From Bacillus sp. ISL-7 (GTDB lineage: Bacteria; Bacillota; Bacilli; Bacillales_B; DSM-18226), in contig NZ_JAGGQW010000024.1 of NCBI RefSeq assembly GCF_018613065.1, positions 39,360 through 103,359 of the forward strand: DNA of 64,000 nucleotides. The letters are read 5' to 3'. Below, piece after piece: positions 54,712-63,865 of the stretch. Numbering within the stretch: position 1 is the first letter of the stretch; every line of letters begins with the position of its first letter. The notes under the pieces are model-generated. The model saw nothing but the letters and a program-made list of their open reading frames with translations, made no database searches and was not told where the DNA came from. The position numbers and the translations under genes were made by a program.

Positions 54712-54760
54712 AAAACACTCCCAAATGCTGTTTAATCAACGTTTGGGAGTGTTTTTTGTT
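54712..54760 (+). terminator. Strong Rho-independent terminator
   Basis: AAAACACTCCCAAA (54712-54725) pairs with TTTGGGAGTGTTTT (54742-54755), followed by TTGTTTTG. Confidence 0.92.
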
Positions 54761-54892
54761 TTGCTGGGAAAGGATTGGAACCGGTAGGATTAGAATTAAC
54801 TTTACACATCTTTTTCCATAAGAATTGATTTAAATATATCTAATCTTAAGCTTATTGCATGGATTTTAGTTCCGCTCAAGAATGATAGCTTA

Positions 54893-55204
54893 ATGAGTAA
54901 TTTACATGTCCACCGCGAAACAGGAAATTTCTACAGCATTATCACAGGTAAGCGGATTGCAGTTAGAACAGCCAACCACCTTGTTATCGATGGGAAATCC
55001 GAGGACATCCACTGTCACCTGTAGCCGATCCCATGGGTAGCACCTGCATCAGGCTATATAAGGTATGAGGTTTCAACCCTTATGTCAGGGTCATTTGGTT
55101 ACGCATCCAGCGGAAGTTCTGTAGTGACCATCAAATTGAATGAAAAGTTTGAGTCCGGTACTAAAACAGCGTATTCTGCAGGCAATGTTACGCACTCAAG
55201 ATGA
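54893..55204 (+). pseudogene. Decayed ORF of unknown family with an in-frame TAG
   Basis: One frame runs from ATG 54893 through a TAG at 55022-55024 to TGA at 55202-55204. It encodes VHRETGNFYSIITGKRIAVR, then IDGKSEDIHCHL-stop-PIPWVAPASG, and SFGYASSGSSVVTIKLNEKF. The second half is Ser/Gly/Thr-rich like a beta-structured surface or tail protein. No binding site is visible. I recognise no family. Confidence 0.35.
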
Positions 55205-56087
55205 TCTTGGTATTTTGATAATGCCCACAGTAAACATCTTGAAATCGCCACGTTTACGGGCTCCTGGACCAAACTCCATTTATTTCGATAACACCTTTAG
55301 TAGAACATAAAACAGGGCGAATAATAATTTGTTCTTTCTGTCTACCTTAAGGGGATATTTTTTCCAAAGTAAAAATTAGGTTTTACGTTAAGTTGATCAG
55401 AGTACATCAGGAACGTAAAATCGGGAATGTTTGGATGTATAATTTGTTTCAGTTTCGAGTTATTAATCCTCACTTCTTTAAAAAATGTCGAATATAAGGG
55501 AATGATATAAAATTATGATATATTTGTGAAATTAGTGAGGAAACTTCATTATGTTTAATTAAGGTGTCTGTTAATATAATCTCCTTAATAATTACCCCAT
55601 TAAATCCCAATTAACCAATAAAATGTTAATAAAAATAGACTTTTTGTAGCTTTGACCTCTGATAAGGGGCAATTTTTATAGTATTAATAATATGTGGTCA
55701 AATATTTTACTAAAAAGATAAATTTTGTCATGGGTACATAATCTAGTAATGTTTAAACAGTACGGTTTTATAAAAACTTTTTAATAGAATTTAATAATTT
55801 TATTTTATAAGAAAAATAACTAACTGGTATAATAGTCACGAGGTTAAATTTGTCAATTAATACAATTTGTATATCCATGACTATAAATGGAAGCGGATAC
55901 AATTAGACTAGAACTGAGGTTATAAATTTTTCACAATCGGCTTGTACTGCAAATCTTTGAGGGGTTAGAGTAAGAGGGGAAAGACCTATTGTAAAAGAAA
56001 GTATGGAGGATATAAGAAGGTTAAGTTCAAAGGGTAACGCTACTTAAGAAATAAAAATTGGACAACAATTAAATTATCTCTAACAGC
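55205..56087 (+). other. AT-rich non-coding stretch
   Basis: I see no supported gene here. The sequence is AT-rich with many stops in all frames and several A/T runs. GGTATAATAG at about 55825 could be a promoter -10 but has no convincing -35. Confidence 0.5.
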
Positions 56088-56211
56088 AAAGGAGGTGAGG
56101 TAAATGTAAGAAGTGAAATAAACAAACCCTCGAATAAGTAGTCTTGGCGGACAGTAACTCGAGGGCAAGTGTAGTTGGGTATACCAACTTTATTTGAGTA
56201 TACCCTTTTTT
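56088..56211 (+). promoter_or_regulatory. Leader-like element: perfect ribosome binding site with ATG-TAA, hairpin and terminator
   Basis: AAAGGAGGTGAGG (56088-56100) is followed at ideal spacing by ATG immediately followed by TAA (56104-56109). Then CCCTCGA (56127-56133) pairs with TCGAGGG (56159-56165), and GGGTATAC (56177-56184) pairs with GTATACCC (56198-56205) before six T. This resembles an attenuator leader with a minimal ORF, or a gene killed by an early stop. The decayed ComK-like gene follows. Confidence 0.45.
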
Positions 56212-56254
56212 AAGAAAACAACCAATGATAAAAAACGAAAGAAGGGTTACGTAC

Positions 56255-56696
56255 ATGGAAGTTAAAGTAGATTACCTAAAAAATCAGAAACAGGTTTAAT
56301 TATGGGCGAGTATTACACAAACGGAGCTCTTTATACTAAAGTTATAGAAGGTATGAAAATTTTTTAGTTGCAATGACTCCTGTTCAGCTTATCGATAAGT
56401 GCCTACTTCAGTATGGATCGAGTTTAAATGGTGCTATAAAAAGTTCTAAAGAGGTACTTGGTGTAATGTATATGTATCCTATAAAAATAAGTTCAGCTTT
56501 GGATATCTGGTTGTTTCCTAGCAAATCTTATAAAAAGTCAAATTGTGTATGTTTCGTACTCAATCATATTGAAGATACATTACCACAAAGTGTACAACAA
56601 ACAGAAGTATTTCTACGATATGGACATAAAATTACAATAAAAATGAAGGAAAGTACATTCCAAACAAAACGTCGAAATGCTGAAAAGTTACGGTAA
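56255..56696 (+). pseudogene. ComK-like competence regulator, frameshifted
   Basis: The 107-codon frame from 56373 contains TPVQLIDKCLLQYGSSLNGA, YPIKISSALDIWLFPSKSYK and TFQTKRRNAEKLR, which follow the ComK pattern (P..I.....YG.S..GA, ...IWLFP..S...). Before it, another frame has LIMGEYYTNGALYTKVIEGM. A missing T in the run at 56361-56366 separates them: one more T would read KIFLVAMTP. The N-terminus has a further disruption near 56296. ComK normally has about 190 residues. Confidence 0.6.
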
Positions 56697-58160
56697 CGAA
56701 TTTCAAATAATATTAATAATTCTTCCAATGATAAAAAAGAAGAGAAAAAGGATTCTCCGTCTTGTGAAAGGAACCCACCTACGGTGGCTAAGGAGAAGTC
56801 GAGCCTTGAGACTATGGGCGAATACAATGGAAGGTGTGAAAAACTTGGAGTAGCAGCAGCCAAGAATCTCCCGTGGTAAAGGCAACGACATGTTAGAAAA
56901 GTAACTAACGGAACTGATGATACCCTCCCTCATCACTTTCAAATGGAAGTAAAGCAGAAACCTATAAGTGATATACGAAGTGGTAAAATGGATGAGCGGG
57001 AGTCGGAGGGGGTCATAGTACCAATGATGACAATGACAACACAACATTGTCTAGGGAAGGACGGAAAGAGCTATTACCATACTTCGTTCATATATCAGAA
57101 GGAGGTAAGAGTCAGTAAATGTCAAGTAAACGACTAACTACACCAATAATGCAAAAGCTCAAAACTCTGGAAGACGTTATATCTTTTTGCCAAGGAGAAC
57201 ACTCGTAAACTTCATGCTTTGTATGGACCAGATATCCTGTGGGAGGCGTGGCAACGTGTGAAACGAAAGAAATGTAGTGAAGGTGTAGATGCACAGTCTA
57301 TTGAGAATATCGTAAAGGAATATGGGAAAAGAATAAATTCTTGAATGAACTCTATCTAGAGTTGAAAGAGAATAGATATCACGTCCACATTCAGTCCTAA
57401 GATCCTACATACCAAAGGGTGATGGAAAGAAACGTCCATTAGGAATTTCAACCATTAAAGACCGAGTTGCACAAATGGCAACCAAAATGGTTATTGAACC
57501 AATCTTTGAAGCTGATTTTCATGACTGCTCATTTGGTTTTCGTCCTAAATGAAATGCTCAGCAAGCCATGGCGAAAGACTCGGAAAGCAAGCAAGAAATG
57601 TTGTTGGGTAGTCGACGTCGATATCCAATGATATTTTGATAACATTAACCAGGTAAAATTGATGATATTGGTTGAGCAACCTATCAATGACAGAAGAATA
57701 TTAAAGCTGATTCGCAAGTGGCTAAAGGAAGGCGCAATGGAGGAGGCTAAACTAAGAAACTCCATTTTTGGAACACGGCAAGGTGGTGTAGTATCACCAT
57801 TATTGGAAAACATTTATCTAAATGCAATGGATAAAATTTGGGTGTACAGATTTAACCAATTAGGTGATTTAGTATGGTATTCGGATGACTTCGTCATCAT
57901 GTGTAAAACCACTGGAAATTATCAAAGCTATTCAAGCAATAATGGGAAAACTAGACCTTTCGATTAATTGAGATAAATCTAGTTAGTCCACCTTAGGGAT
58001 GATATAGAGGGTTTTGACTTTCTAGGCTTTCATAATCGTAAGTTACCAACTCGAAGGAAGGGCGGACTCACTTTGTATTCATGTCTCATGTACCGAAAAA
58101 GCCGTATGAGGGAAATCCTCAAGTACGGTTTGATGAGGCGAAACTCCGCATTCAATTTAA
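56697..58160 (+). mobile_element. Degenerate group II intron
   Basis: Domain I-type sequence is recognisable at 56765-57010 (GAAAGGAACCCACCTACGGT, then TGGAAGGTGTGAAAAACTTG and GAGCGGGAGTCGGAGGGGGT). A broken intron-encoded protein lies at 57119-58087, and domain V at 58099-58131 (AGCCGTATGAGGGAAATCCT then CAAGTACGGTTT). The exact 5' end is uncertain: I put it just after the ComK relic. The 3' end is near 58160. 58160-58360 shows nothing else. Confidence 0.8.
57119..58087 (+). pseudogene. Group II intron reverse transcriptase, multiply disrupted
   Basis: AAGGAGGTAAGAG precedes ATG 57119. The frame breaks at about 57218 and several times after. Recognisable pieces are [53 protein letters not shown] and the polymerase site as YSDD (usually YADD) near 57882. 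Most of the maturase domain is deleted: only GFDFLGFHNRKLP and LTLYSCLMYRKS remain before domain V. It cannot be active. Confidence 0.85.
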
Positions 58161-58360
58161 TAAGTTACATTGATTTACATGAATAATTTAGAAAAAGTTA
58201 AAGGTCCAATTTATCACCAAATGGGAAGATGCCCATATAATTATAGTGTAAGTGTATATTGATTGAAATTTATTTTTGTTATTTTTTTAAAAAATTTTTG
58301 ATTAATAATATTATTATTGGCTAGTATATTGATATTAAATAATTGAAAAGAGGAAAAAAA

Positions 58361-58603
58361 GTGAAAAATATTAAAGTTTCACTCGGTATTGAAGCTAATG
58401 TATCTTTGGATTCAAAACTAAAAGAAAAAATTGAAAAGGAATATGGAAAAAATTTGACGGATATAGAGGCAGCAGAGTATTTGCTTTACGCTTTTCTCAA
58501 TCCCAAAATACATTCGATAAATGAAAATGAAGTAGAAGGAATTTGGGATAATGTATGTCAATTTAATGGGAAGATTAATGACTTTGAACTAGTGAACTTT
58601 TGA
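58361..58603 (+). CDS. Hypothetical 80-residue protein
   Basis: GTG 58361 follows AAGAGGA at good spacing, while the longer frame from TTG 58343 would include that site. The acidic product (MKNIKVSLGIEANVSLDSKL...) has two predicted helices and no Cys-rich or membrane motif. I recognise no family. It stands just before the NA37 gene behind its own terminator. Confidence 0.65.
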   Translation: MKNIKVSLGIEANVSLDSKLKEKIEKEYGKNLTDIEAAEYLLYAFLNPKIHSINENEVEGIWDNVCQFNGKINDFELVNF

Positions 58604-58628
58604 CAGGGATGTAATCCCTGCTTTTTTA
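58604..58628 (+). terminator. Rho-independent terminator
   Basis: CAGGGAT (58604-58610) and ATCCCTG (58614-58620) pair around GTA, followed by CTTTTTTAA. Confidence 0.85.
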
Positions 58629-58691
58629 ATTCTTTAAATTAATGCTATATTATGGTAATCTTGGTGTAGTCAATGATTCTAAGGGAGAGAA

Positions 58692-59762
58692 ATGCAAGTG
58701 GAAGATATACAAATAAATCGTTTTATTGCTCATTACATGGATTTAAATCAAGAAAAACCTACATTTGTCAATGCCTTATTTGATATTACTGATAAAACAA
58801 TAACTGAAATTTTAGCCTTCTTTTCCACGCATGTAAAAAAGGCATTGATAACACCACAATTAAAATCATGTTCATTTAAAAGTAATACTGGGAGAGTAGT
58901 TACTCACTGCAATAACATTATTGCCGATCCAAATAATGATGGTCTTTTTATTGAATCAACCAAGCAAATGACAAATGAATTGTTCGGATTTATGAAAACT
59001 ACGAGTACGACTAGTTCAGGAACCCTAATTTTTCTTGATTATACTGACAGAAAAACTACTCAACAATACCTTGGTATTTTAAAAATGGATCCAAATCGGG
59101 GGATTGAATTAGACACTACCACCTTAAAATTCACTTTACGAGAATATATGTTACCTAGTATAAAAGAGAAATTGCACAAATCAGCATTTATTAAGCTTAA
59201 AGAAAATCTATTAGCGGATTTAGCACATTTATCCGTATTAGATAAACAACAAAAATCTGACGGGGTCTCTAAATTCTTCTTAGACAATTTTCTTGACGCG
59301 AAGGAAAATACAAACGATAAGAAAATGACTCAATTATTATCGGAAACATTAATTGAAGTGGCCCGAGAAGAAAAGTTTGAAAACATAATGGCTTTCAAAT
59401 CAAGAATTGATTCTTCGTTAAAAGACGGGGATACCATTAACGTAGACAACGTACTTGAAAATATATTTAGGAGTATTGGAAAAGGAGAAGAAGATACTGA
59501 GGATTTAACCGAAAAAGTTAAACTAAAAATGCGGGAAAGAAATGAAGACGTATATTATGAATTTAAAGTCGAAAAAGAAGAATCTTATGCCATCTTAGTC
59601 AGTGAAGATACTAATCTAAAATTGTCATTTCCAAGTGGACTTTTTCGAAAAAAAATATGGATAGAAGATTATAATGATAAAGACAGTGGGGAAGTTGGCA
59701 CGTATATTAAAATTGTAGGAGAACAGTTAGCAGAGAAGGTAAAATATAAGAAGAAGAGATGA
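58692..59762 (+). CDS. NdpA/YejK-family (NA37) nucleoid-associated protein
   Basis: The 356-residue protein starts with VEDIQINRFIAHYMDLNQEK and has an N-terminal TD.TI.EILAFFSTHVKKAL segment, LIFLDYTDRK.T.QYLGILKMD and a C-terminal LKLSFPSGLF.KKIWIEDY beta region, as in the 37-kDa nucleoid-associated family (E. coli YejK, 335 residues). AAGGGAGAGA precedes the ATG. It overlaps the next gene as ATGA, so the two are made together. The job of this family is poorly known; the pairing with a membrane protein is unusual. Confidence 0.75.
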   Translation: MQVEDIQINRFIAHYMDLNQEKPTFVNALFDITDKTITEILAFFSTHVKKALITPQLKSCSFKSNTGRVVTHCNNIIADPNNDGLFIESTKQMTNELFGFMKTTSTTSSGTLIFLDYTDRKTTQQYLGILKMDPNRGIELDTTTLKFTLREYMLPSIKEKLHKSAFIKLKENLLADLAHLSVLDKQQKSDGVSKFFLDNFLDAKENTNDKKMTQLLSETLIEVAREEKFENIMAFKSRIDSSLKDGDTINVDNVLENIFRSIGKGEEDTEDLTEKVKLKMRERNEDVYYEFKVEKEESYAILVSEDTNLKLSFPSGLFRKKIWIEDYNDKDSGEVGTYIKIVGEQLAEKVKYKKKR

Positions 59763-61669
59763 TTATGAATAATAAACTAATAGAATTTAATAAGTTTATT
59801 AGTACTTTGGATTTGAATTTTGAACTAAATTTATCAAGTGAAACCATCGAAGTTAGCACCTACAACTTAAAAACAGCATATCGCAAATTTAAAGATATTC
59901 TGAATAAGGACAATTTCGAAAATTATCTAGAAGACGACGATGTTACTTTTGAATTCAATATTGATGGTAACCGTTTTTATGACAAGGAATTTAGAGAATA
60001 CGGATTCTTAGAGGATGAAGAAGTTAATATTTCTCTATTAATTAACAAAAAGGATTTTTATGATTTAAATTCAAATGAGATTCTATTTTTTGATTTGAAA
60101 AACTTTAGTGATTGTTTCAATTTTTATTATGCGGAATTTAGAAAATTCTTAGATGAATACGATGAAAATAAGTATATTAATATTTACTTACCAATATCAG
60201 AACATTACGAAAATAATTTTTTAAAGATTTTACCTTACAATATAAAAATTGCAGCGAATGAAAATATATTAGATGACATAAAGGTTGAAGTGAAAAGAAT
60301 AAAAATAGTAAGGGGGGATTATTCTAGAATTGAGGAGTGGTATCCAAATCCTGATTTTTTTAATTTTTATTCCAATACAATCAAGGAAGACATTATTAAA
60401 ACAACACTAGATAAAAATCTGTTTTATTTGTGCTTAATTCATGTATGTAACAAAGAAAAAGATAAGAAGTTTATAATCAGAGGTAATAAAAGCATTGAAA
60501 TAGAATGGACAAATGACTTTGTTCCTCAAAATACAAAAGCATTTCTAAAAATGATTAAATTCATTTATAAATTAGAGAAGTTTGTCTACGACAAATTGGA
60601 AATTACCCGTAATGTATTCAGTACTTATTACTACCCAAGTAGTAAACTTCAAGATTTAGATAATCAATTAATCAACATTGAACAAACAGTGGAAAGACAT
60701 TTTAATTTATATATTTCAGACAAAGTAAAAGATTATTTTTCAAATACAAAAAACGCAATAGAAGAAGCAAGGAAATTTGCCTCTTCGGCAAGTGATGCCT
60801 CTGACAAAGTGGTTAATAGCATTAATATAGCAATGATTGGTATGGTTACATCTATTTTTTCTGGCGTAGTTGCTCTTTCTAAAGGGGATTTGATATTTTT
60901 AGTTATTGCTATGGGTTTACATATTATATATTTTTGGGTTTCTTTTAAATATAACCGTTCGTTTGCACTAAAAAAAATTATGCAAATTTATCGATCGTTT
61001 TACAGAAGTATAAATAGAATACCTTCTGTTTCCAAAGAAGAATGGAAAGAGATTCAAATAGATTTTTTACAGCCAAGTATTAAAGAAATAAAAATTAATT
61101 TACGAAAATATAAAGTACTAACATATAGGCTTATATTGTCCTCGTTCATCATTGCTTTATTATTTATTGGTTATAAGGTAATTGGAAACTATTTAAATGG
61201 TCATGGCAAACCAATTATTTCAGGTGCTTCTTCAATGAAAATTAATATTAATTCGACATTTAATCCTAAAACTGGGGTAACTGCAAAGGATTATGTTGAT
61301 GGTGATTTAACAGGTATAATACAAGTTACAGGTAAAGTAGATACCAATAAACTTGGAACATATCCACTAACTTACACGGTTACTGATAAATCTGGAAATA
61401 TTACAATAGTTAAAAGAAAAATAAAAGTCGTGGATAATGTTTCACCAGTTATTGTAGGAGCAAAAAATAAAAATATTAATATGAATTCATCATTCAATCC
61501 AAAAGCAGGAGTTACTGCAAAGGATAACGTTGATGGTGATTTGTCTAACTTTTTAATAATATCGGGTAGTGTAAACACACAGAAAATAGGCAAAAACATA
61601 CTAACTTATACTGTTAACGATAAATCAGGCAATAAAATAGTGATTAAGAGGAAAATAACAGTAAAATAA
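59759..61669 (+). CDS. Membrane protein with cytoplasmic domain, three membrane helices and two surface Ig-like repeats
   Basis: This protein has 636 residues. About 350 N-terminal residues are soluble, very acidic and aromatic, ending in a coiled coil with ASSASDASD. Membrane helices are at about 354-373, 377-395 and 457-476, joined by a basic cytoplasmic loop with YRSFYRSINRIP. Two DUF5011-type (Cry22-like) bacterial Ig repeats follow at about 485-558 and 563-636, each with GVTAKD.VDGDL and LTYTV.DKSGN. The repeats should be outside the cell. Only the repeats belong to a family I know. It is coupled to the NA37 gene. Confidence 0.8.
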   Translation: MIMNNKLIEFNKFISTLDLNFELNLSSETIEVSTYNLKTAYRKFKDILNKDNFENYLEDDDVTFEFNIDGNRFYDKEFREYGFLEDEEVNISLLINKKDFYDLNSNEILFFDLKNFSDCFNFYYAEFRKFLDEYDENKYINIYLPISEHYENNFLKILPYNIKIAANENILDDIKVEVKRIKIVRGDYSRIEEWYPNPDFFNFYSNTIKEDIIKTTLDKNLFYLCLIHVCNKEKDKKFIIRGNKSIEIEWTNDFVPQNTKAFLKMIKFIYKLEKFVYDKLEITRNVFSTYYYPSSKLQDLDNQLINIEQTVERHFNLYISDKVKDYFSNTKNAIEEARKFASSASDASDKVVNSINIAMIGMVTSIFSGVVALSKGDLIFLVIAMGLHIIYFWVSFKYNRSFALKKIMQIYRSFYRSINRIPSVSKEEWKEIQIDFLQPSIKEIKINLRKYKVLTYRLILSSFIIALLFIGYKVIGNYLNGHGKPIISGASSMKININSTFNPKTGVTAKDYVDGDLTGIIQVTGKVDTNKLGTYPLTYTVTDKSGNITIVKRKIKVVDNVSPVIVGAKNKNINMNSSFNPKAGVTAKDNVDGDLSNFLIISGSVNTQKIGKNILTYTVNDKSGNKIVIKRKITVK

Positions 61670-61692
61670 CTTTGATTAGAAAATAAGACGGT

Positions 61693-61746
61693 AATACTGA
61701 AGTGTATGGTGTTTAAAACTAGCCATACACTTCAGTATTTCTTTTG
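61693..61746 (+). terminator. Strong Rho-independent terminator
   Basis: AATACTGAAGTGTATGG (61693-61709) pairs perfectly with CCATACACTTCAGTATT (61723-61739), then TCTTTTG. It isolates the NA37/membrane pair from the next genes. 61747-62150 is AT-rich with nothing I can name. Confidence 0.93.
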
Positions 61747-62166
61747 TTTGGTTTTAGTAGGGTATGGGGTTAAGTCGAAAATAATTACTTCCATTACTAA
61801 CTAAAACCTCAATTAAAAGTTTGGTCTTGTTTTTTTAAAATATATATTAGGTGTCAATATAGCCAATAAAATTACAAAAAATGTAATTTTAAATTAATAG
61901 TTGGTAGAATAGTTGGAAATATCCCTTTAAAGGTGTTTATTAAAAGATTGTTTTAAAGTTTTAACGCTCCCCGCTTGCTTTCAACAAATCTTAAGATGAA
62001 TCGTTAGATAAATACTTTGTTTCAGCTCTCGTAGTTTATTTCAATATTTAATTATTTACTGTTTAACTAAAGTTGGTTCGTTTAAGATATATAATTTTGA
62101 CTTTTAAAAAGGGGTTAGAAATAATTATTATCGCAGAATTTATTGATGTTGTTAGGAGCTAAAGAA

Positions 62167-63360
62167 ATGGCGAAAAAAAAATTTTTTTCAAATGAGTGGC
62201 GAAATGTGCCGCTTGAAGAACTAGCTTTGCTAGGTAAAAGAGCAGGTGTTTCTGCAAAAAATATGTTAAAGTTTACCGAAGTCTATCGAGTTACTCATCG
62301 TCACTTAAGCAAAGATCCATATATTTTTGGTCAAAAGTGTTCAAAAGAAGTGAGTATAAATGGACAAGAGAGAGTGTATCAAGAAGGGACTATTTTGGTC
62401 TCACTTGACAGGTTACATCGTGGAATTGGTTTGCTTAGGATAAAAGCAACCACAGAAAATAGGATTTGTGCAATTAAATTAAAATCCGACAAACTTATTC
62501 CCGAGTATTTATTTTATTACTTTTGTTGGTTACGTGGACATTTCCCTAATTACAAACGGTGGAATATAAGTGATTTTAGAGAGTTAATGATTCCTCTTCC
62601 GCCTCTTTATATTCAACAATATATTGTGACTTTATTATCAAAAGTCAGGGAACTAATAAAAAAAAATAGAGAGGCAATTACACTCATAGATAATTACATT
62701 ATGGCACTTTATTTATCAGAAGCTGACCAGCATGAAGGAAATGTTAACTATAAAAAAGGAAGTTTAAGAGAATATGCAACAAAGATAGAAATTGGTGTCC
62801 CCTTCAGAAATGATGACGAAATTTCGTCTTACATTCCTATTTTAAAGAAAAAATCAGACATATTTCTTCTTGATTCATGGGATAAAAATATGAAATATGA
62901 AGTCGAAAATGGGGGATTAATTAGGAATATTCCTCTTGCAGAACCTGGAGATATCTTGTGGTATTTGAAAAATGATGGGCCTAGCGAAGAACCGGCAGCA
63001 ATAGTGCATACATGGAATTGGCCTATTTCCTATTCTAATGATTGGGTTAGAATAAGACCACTATCTCACATTTCTGCGGAGTACTTAGCAGCATTGTTAT
63101 GTGTAGAGTACCCACAAATCAATACGATTTTTCGTTCGCGCAGATTAAAGCAGATGGTTGAGCACCTTTATAGACTTCCAGTCCATATTCCTAACGAAGT
63201 TAACCACAGGTTCTTTACTACCATGGCAAGAACATCTAACAATATTACAAAAAAACATCGACGTTCTTTAAAGCACTTAGTACAACTGCATGAGTCTTTG
63301 AATATTGAGTTTTTTGAAGAAACGAAATTTAATTTAGAGAGAGGGAATAGTGATGACTAA
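62167..63360 (+). CDS. Type I restriction specificity (HsdS)-like protein
   Basis: In the 397-residue protein (ATG 62167 after AGGAGC), two target-recognition-like halves can be seen. The first (~1-140) ends in WNISDFRELMIPLPPLYIQQ followed by a helix VTLLSKVRELIKKNREAI, the classic HsdS conserved region. The second (~195-380) has LAEPGDILWYLKND and a final helical region. Unusually it precedes rather than follows the methylase-like gene, with which it overlaps by eight bases. Confidence 0.75.
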   Translation: MAKKKFFSNEWRNVPLEELALLGKRAGVSAKNMLKFTEVYRVTHRHLSKDPYIFGQKCSKEVSINGQERVYQEGTILVSLDRLHRGIGLLRIKATTENRICAIKLKSDKLIPEYLFYYFCWLRGHFPNYKRWNISDFRELMIPLPPLYIQQYIVTLLSKVRELIKKNREAITLIDNYIMALYLSEADQHEGNVNYKKGSLREYATKIEIGVPFRNDDEISSYIPILKKKSDIFLLDSWDKNMKYEVENGGLIRNIPLAEPGDILWYLKNDGPSEEPAAIVHTWNWPISYSNDWVRIRPLSHISAEYLAALLCVEYPQINTIFRSRRLKQMVEHLYRLPVHIPNEVNHRFFTTMARTSNNITKKHRRSLKHLVQLHESLNIEFFEETKFNLERGNSDD

Positions 63361-63865
63361 AGAAGACTATGCCAAAAAAGTAGCAGATCGATTATGGCGT
63401 ATATGTTATGTCAATAAAATCGCAGATTCGCTTAATATTTTAGAGCATCTTGGATTTTTGCTGTATTTTCGATCTTTAGAGCGGAGATACCATAAAGATA
63501 TCAGGATTTGGGAATATATGGTAGATGTAATTAAAAACCAGGATTACAGAGAAGTTGTATCTTTCTATAAAGAAAGATTGCTTGAAGCTCATAAGTTAAT
63601 TAATGTAAATCAGGAGTTATTTAGAGATTTACAAATATTACCATTTCCTTTTGGTGATAATACGTTTATTGAATTAATTAAATATTTAGATGCAGAGTTT
63701 GAAGATTCTAAAAGTGACATGGAAAATAACTTATATGGTCAAGTATTTGAACATTTAATTATGAAAATAGCTTCACAGGGCTCAATTTATGCAAGGGATG
63801 AGTCATGGAGGTATTTCTATGAAAATGCAAGAAACAGTGAATGGTGTGTATGTTGGACAAGATAA
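63353..63865 (+). CDS. Type I methylase (HsdM)-like N-terminal domain, truncated
   Basis: The 170-residue protein resembles the helical N-terminal domain of N-6 adenine methylases: RLWRICYVNKIADSLNILEH, LLYFRSLERRYH, and then LYGQVFEHLIMKIASQGSIY, which in HsdM proteins leads into F.TP and the SAM-binding core. Here the sequence departs after GSIYARDESW and stops, so there is no catalytic NPPF domain. It is either a relic or a split subunit. A second gene begins inside its end. Confidence 0.6.
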   Translation: MTKEDYAKKVADRLWRICYVNKIADSLNILEHLGFLLYFRSLERRYHKDIRIWEYMVDVIKNQDYREVVSFYKERLLEAHKLINVNQELFRDLQILPFPFGDNTFIELIKYLDAEFEDSKSDMENNLYGQVFEHLIMKIASQGSIYARDESWRYFYENARNSEWCVCWTR

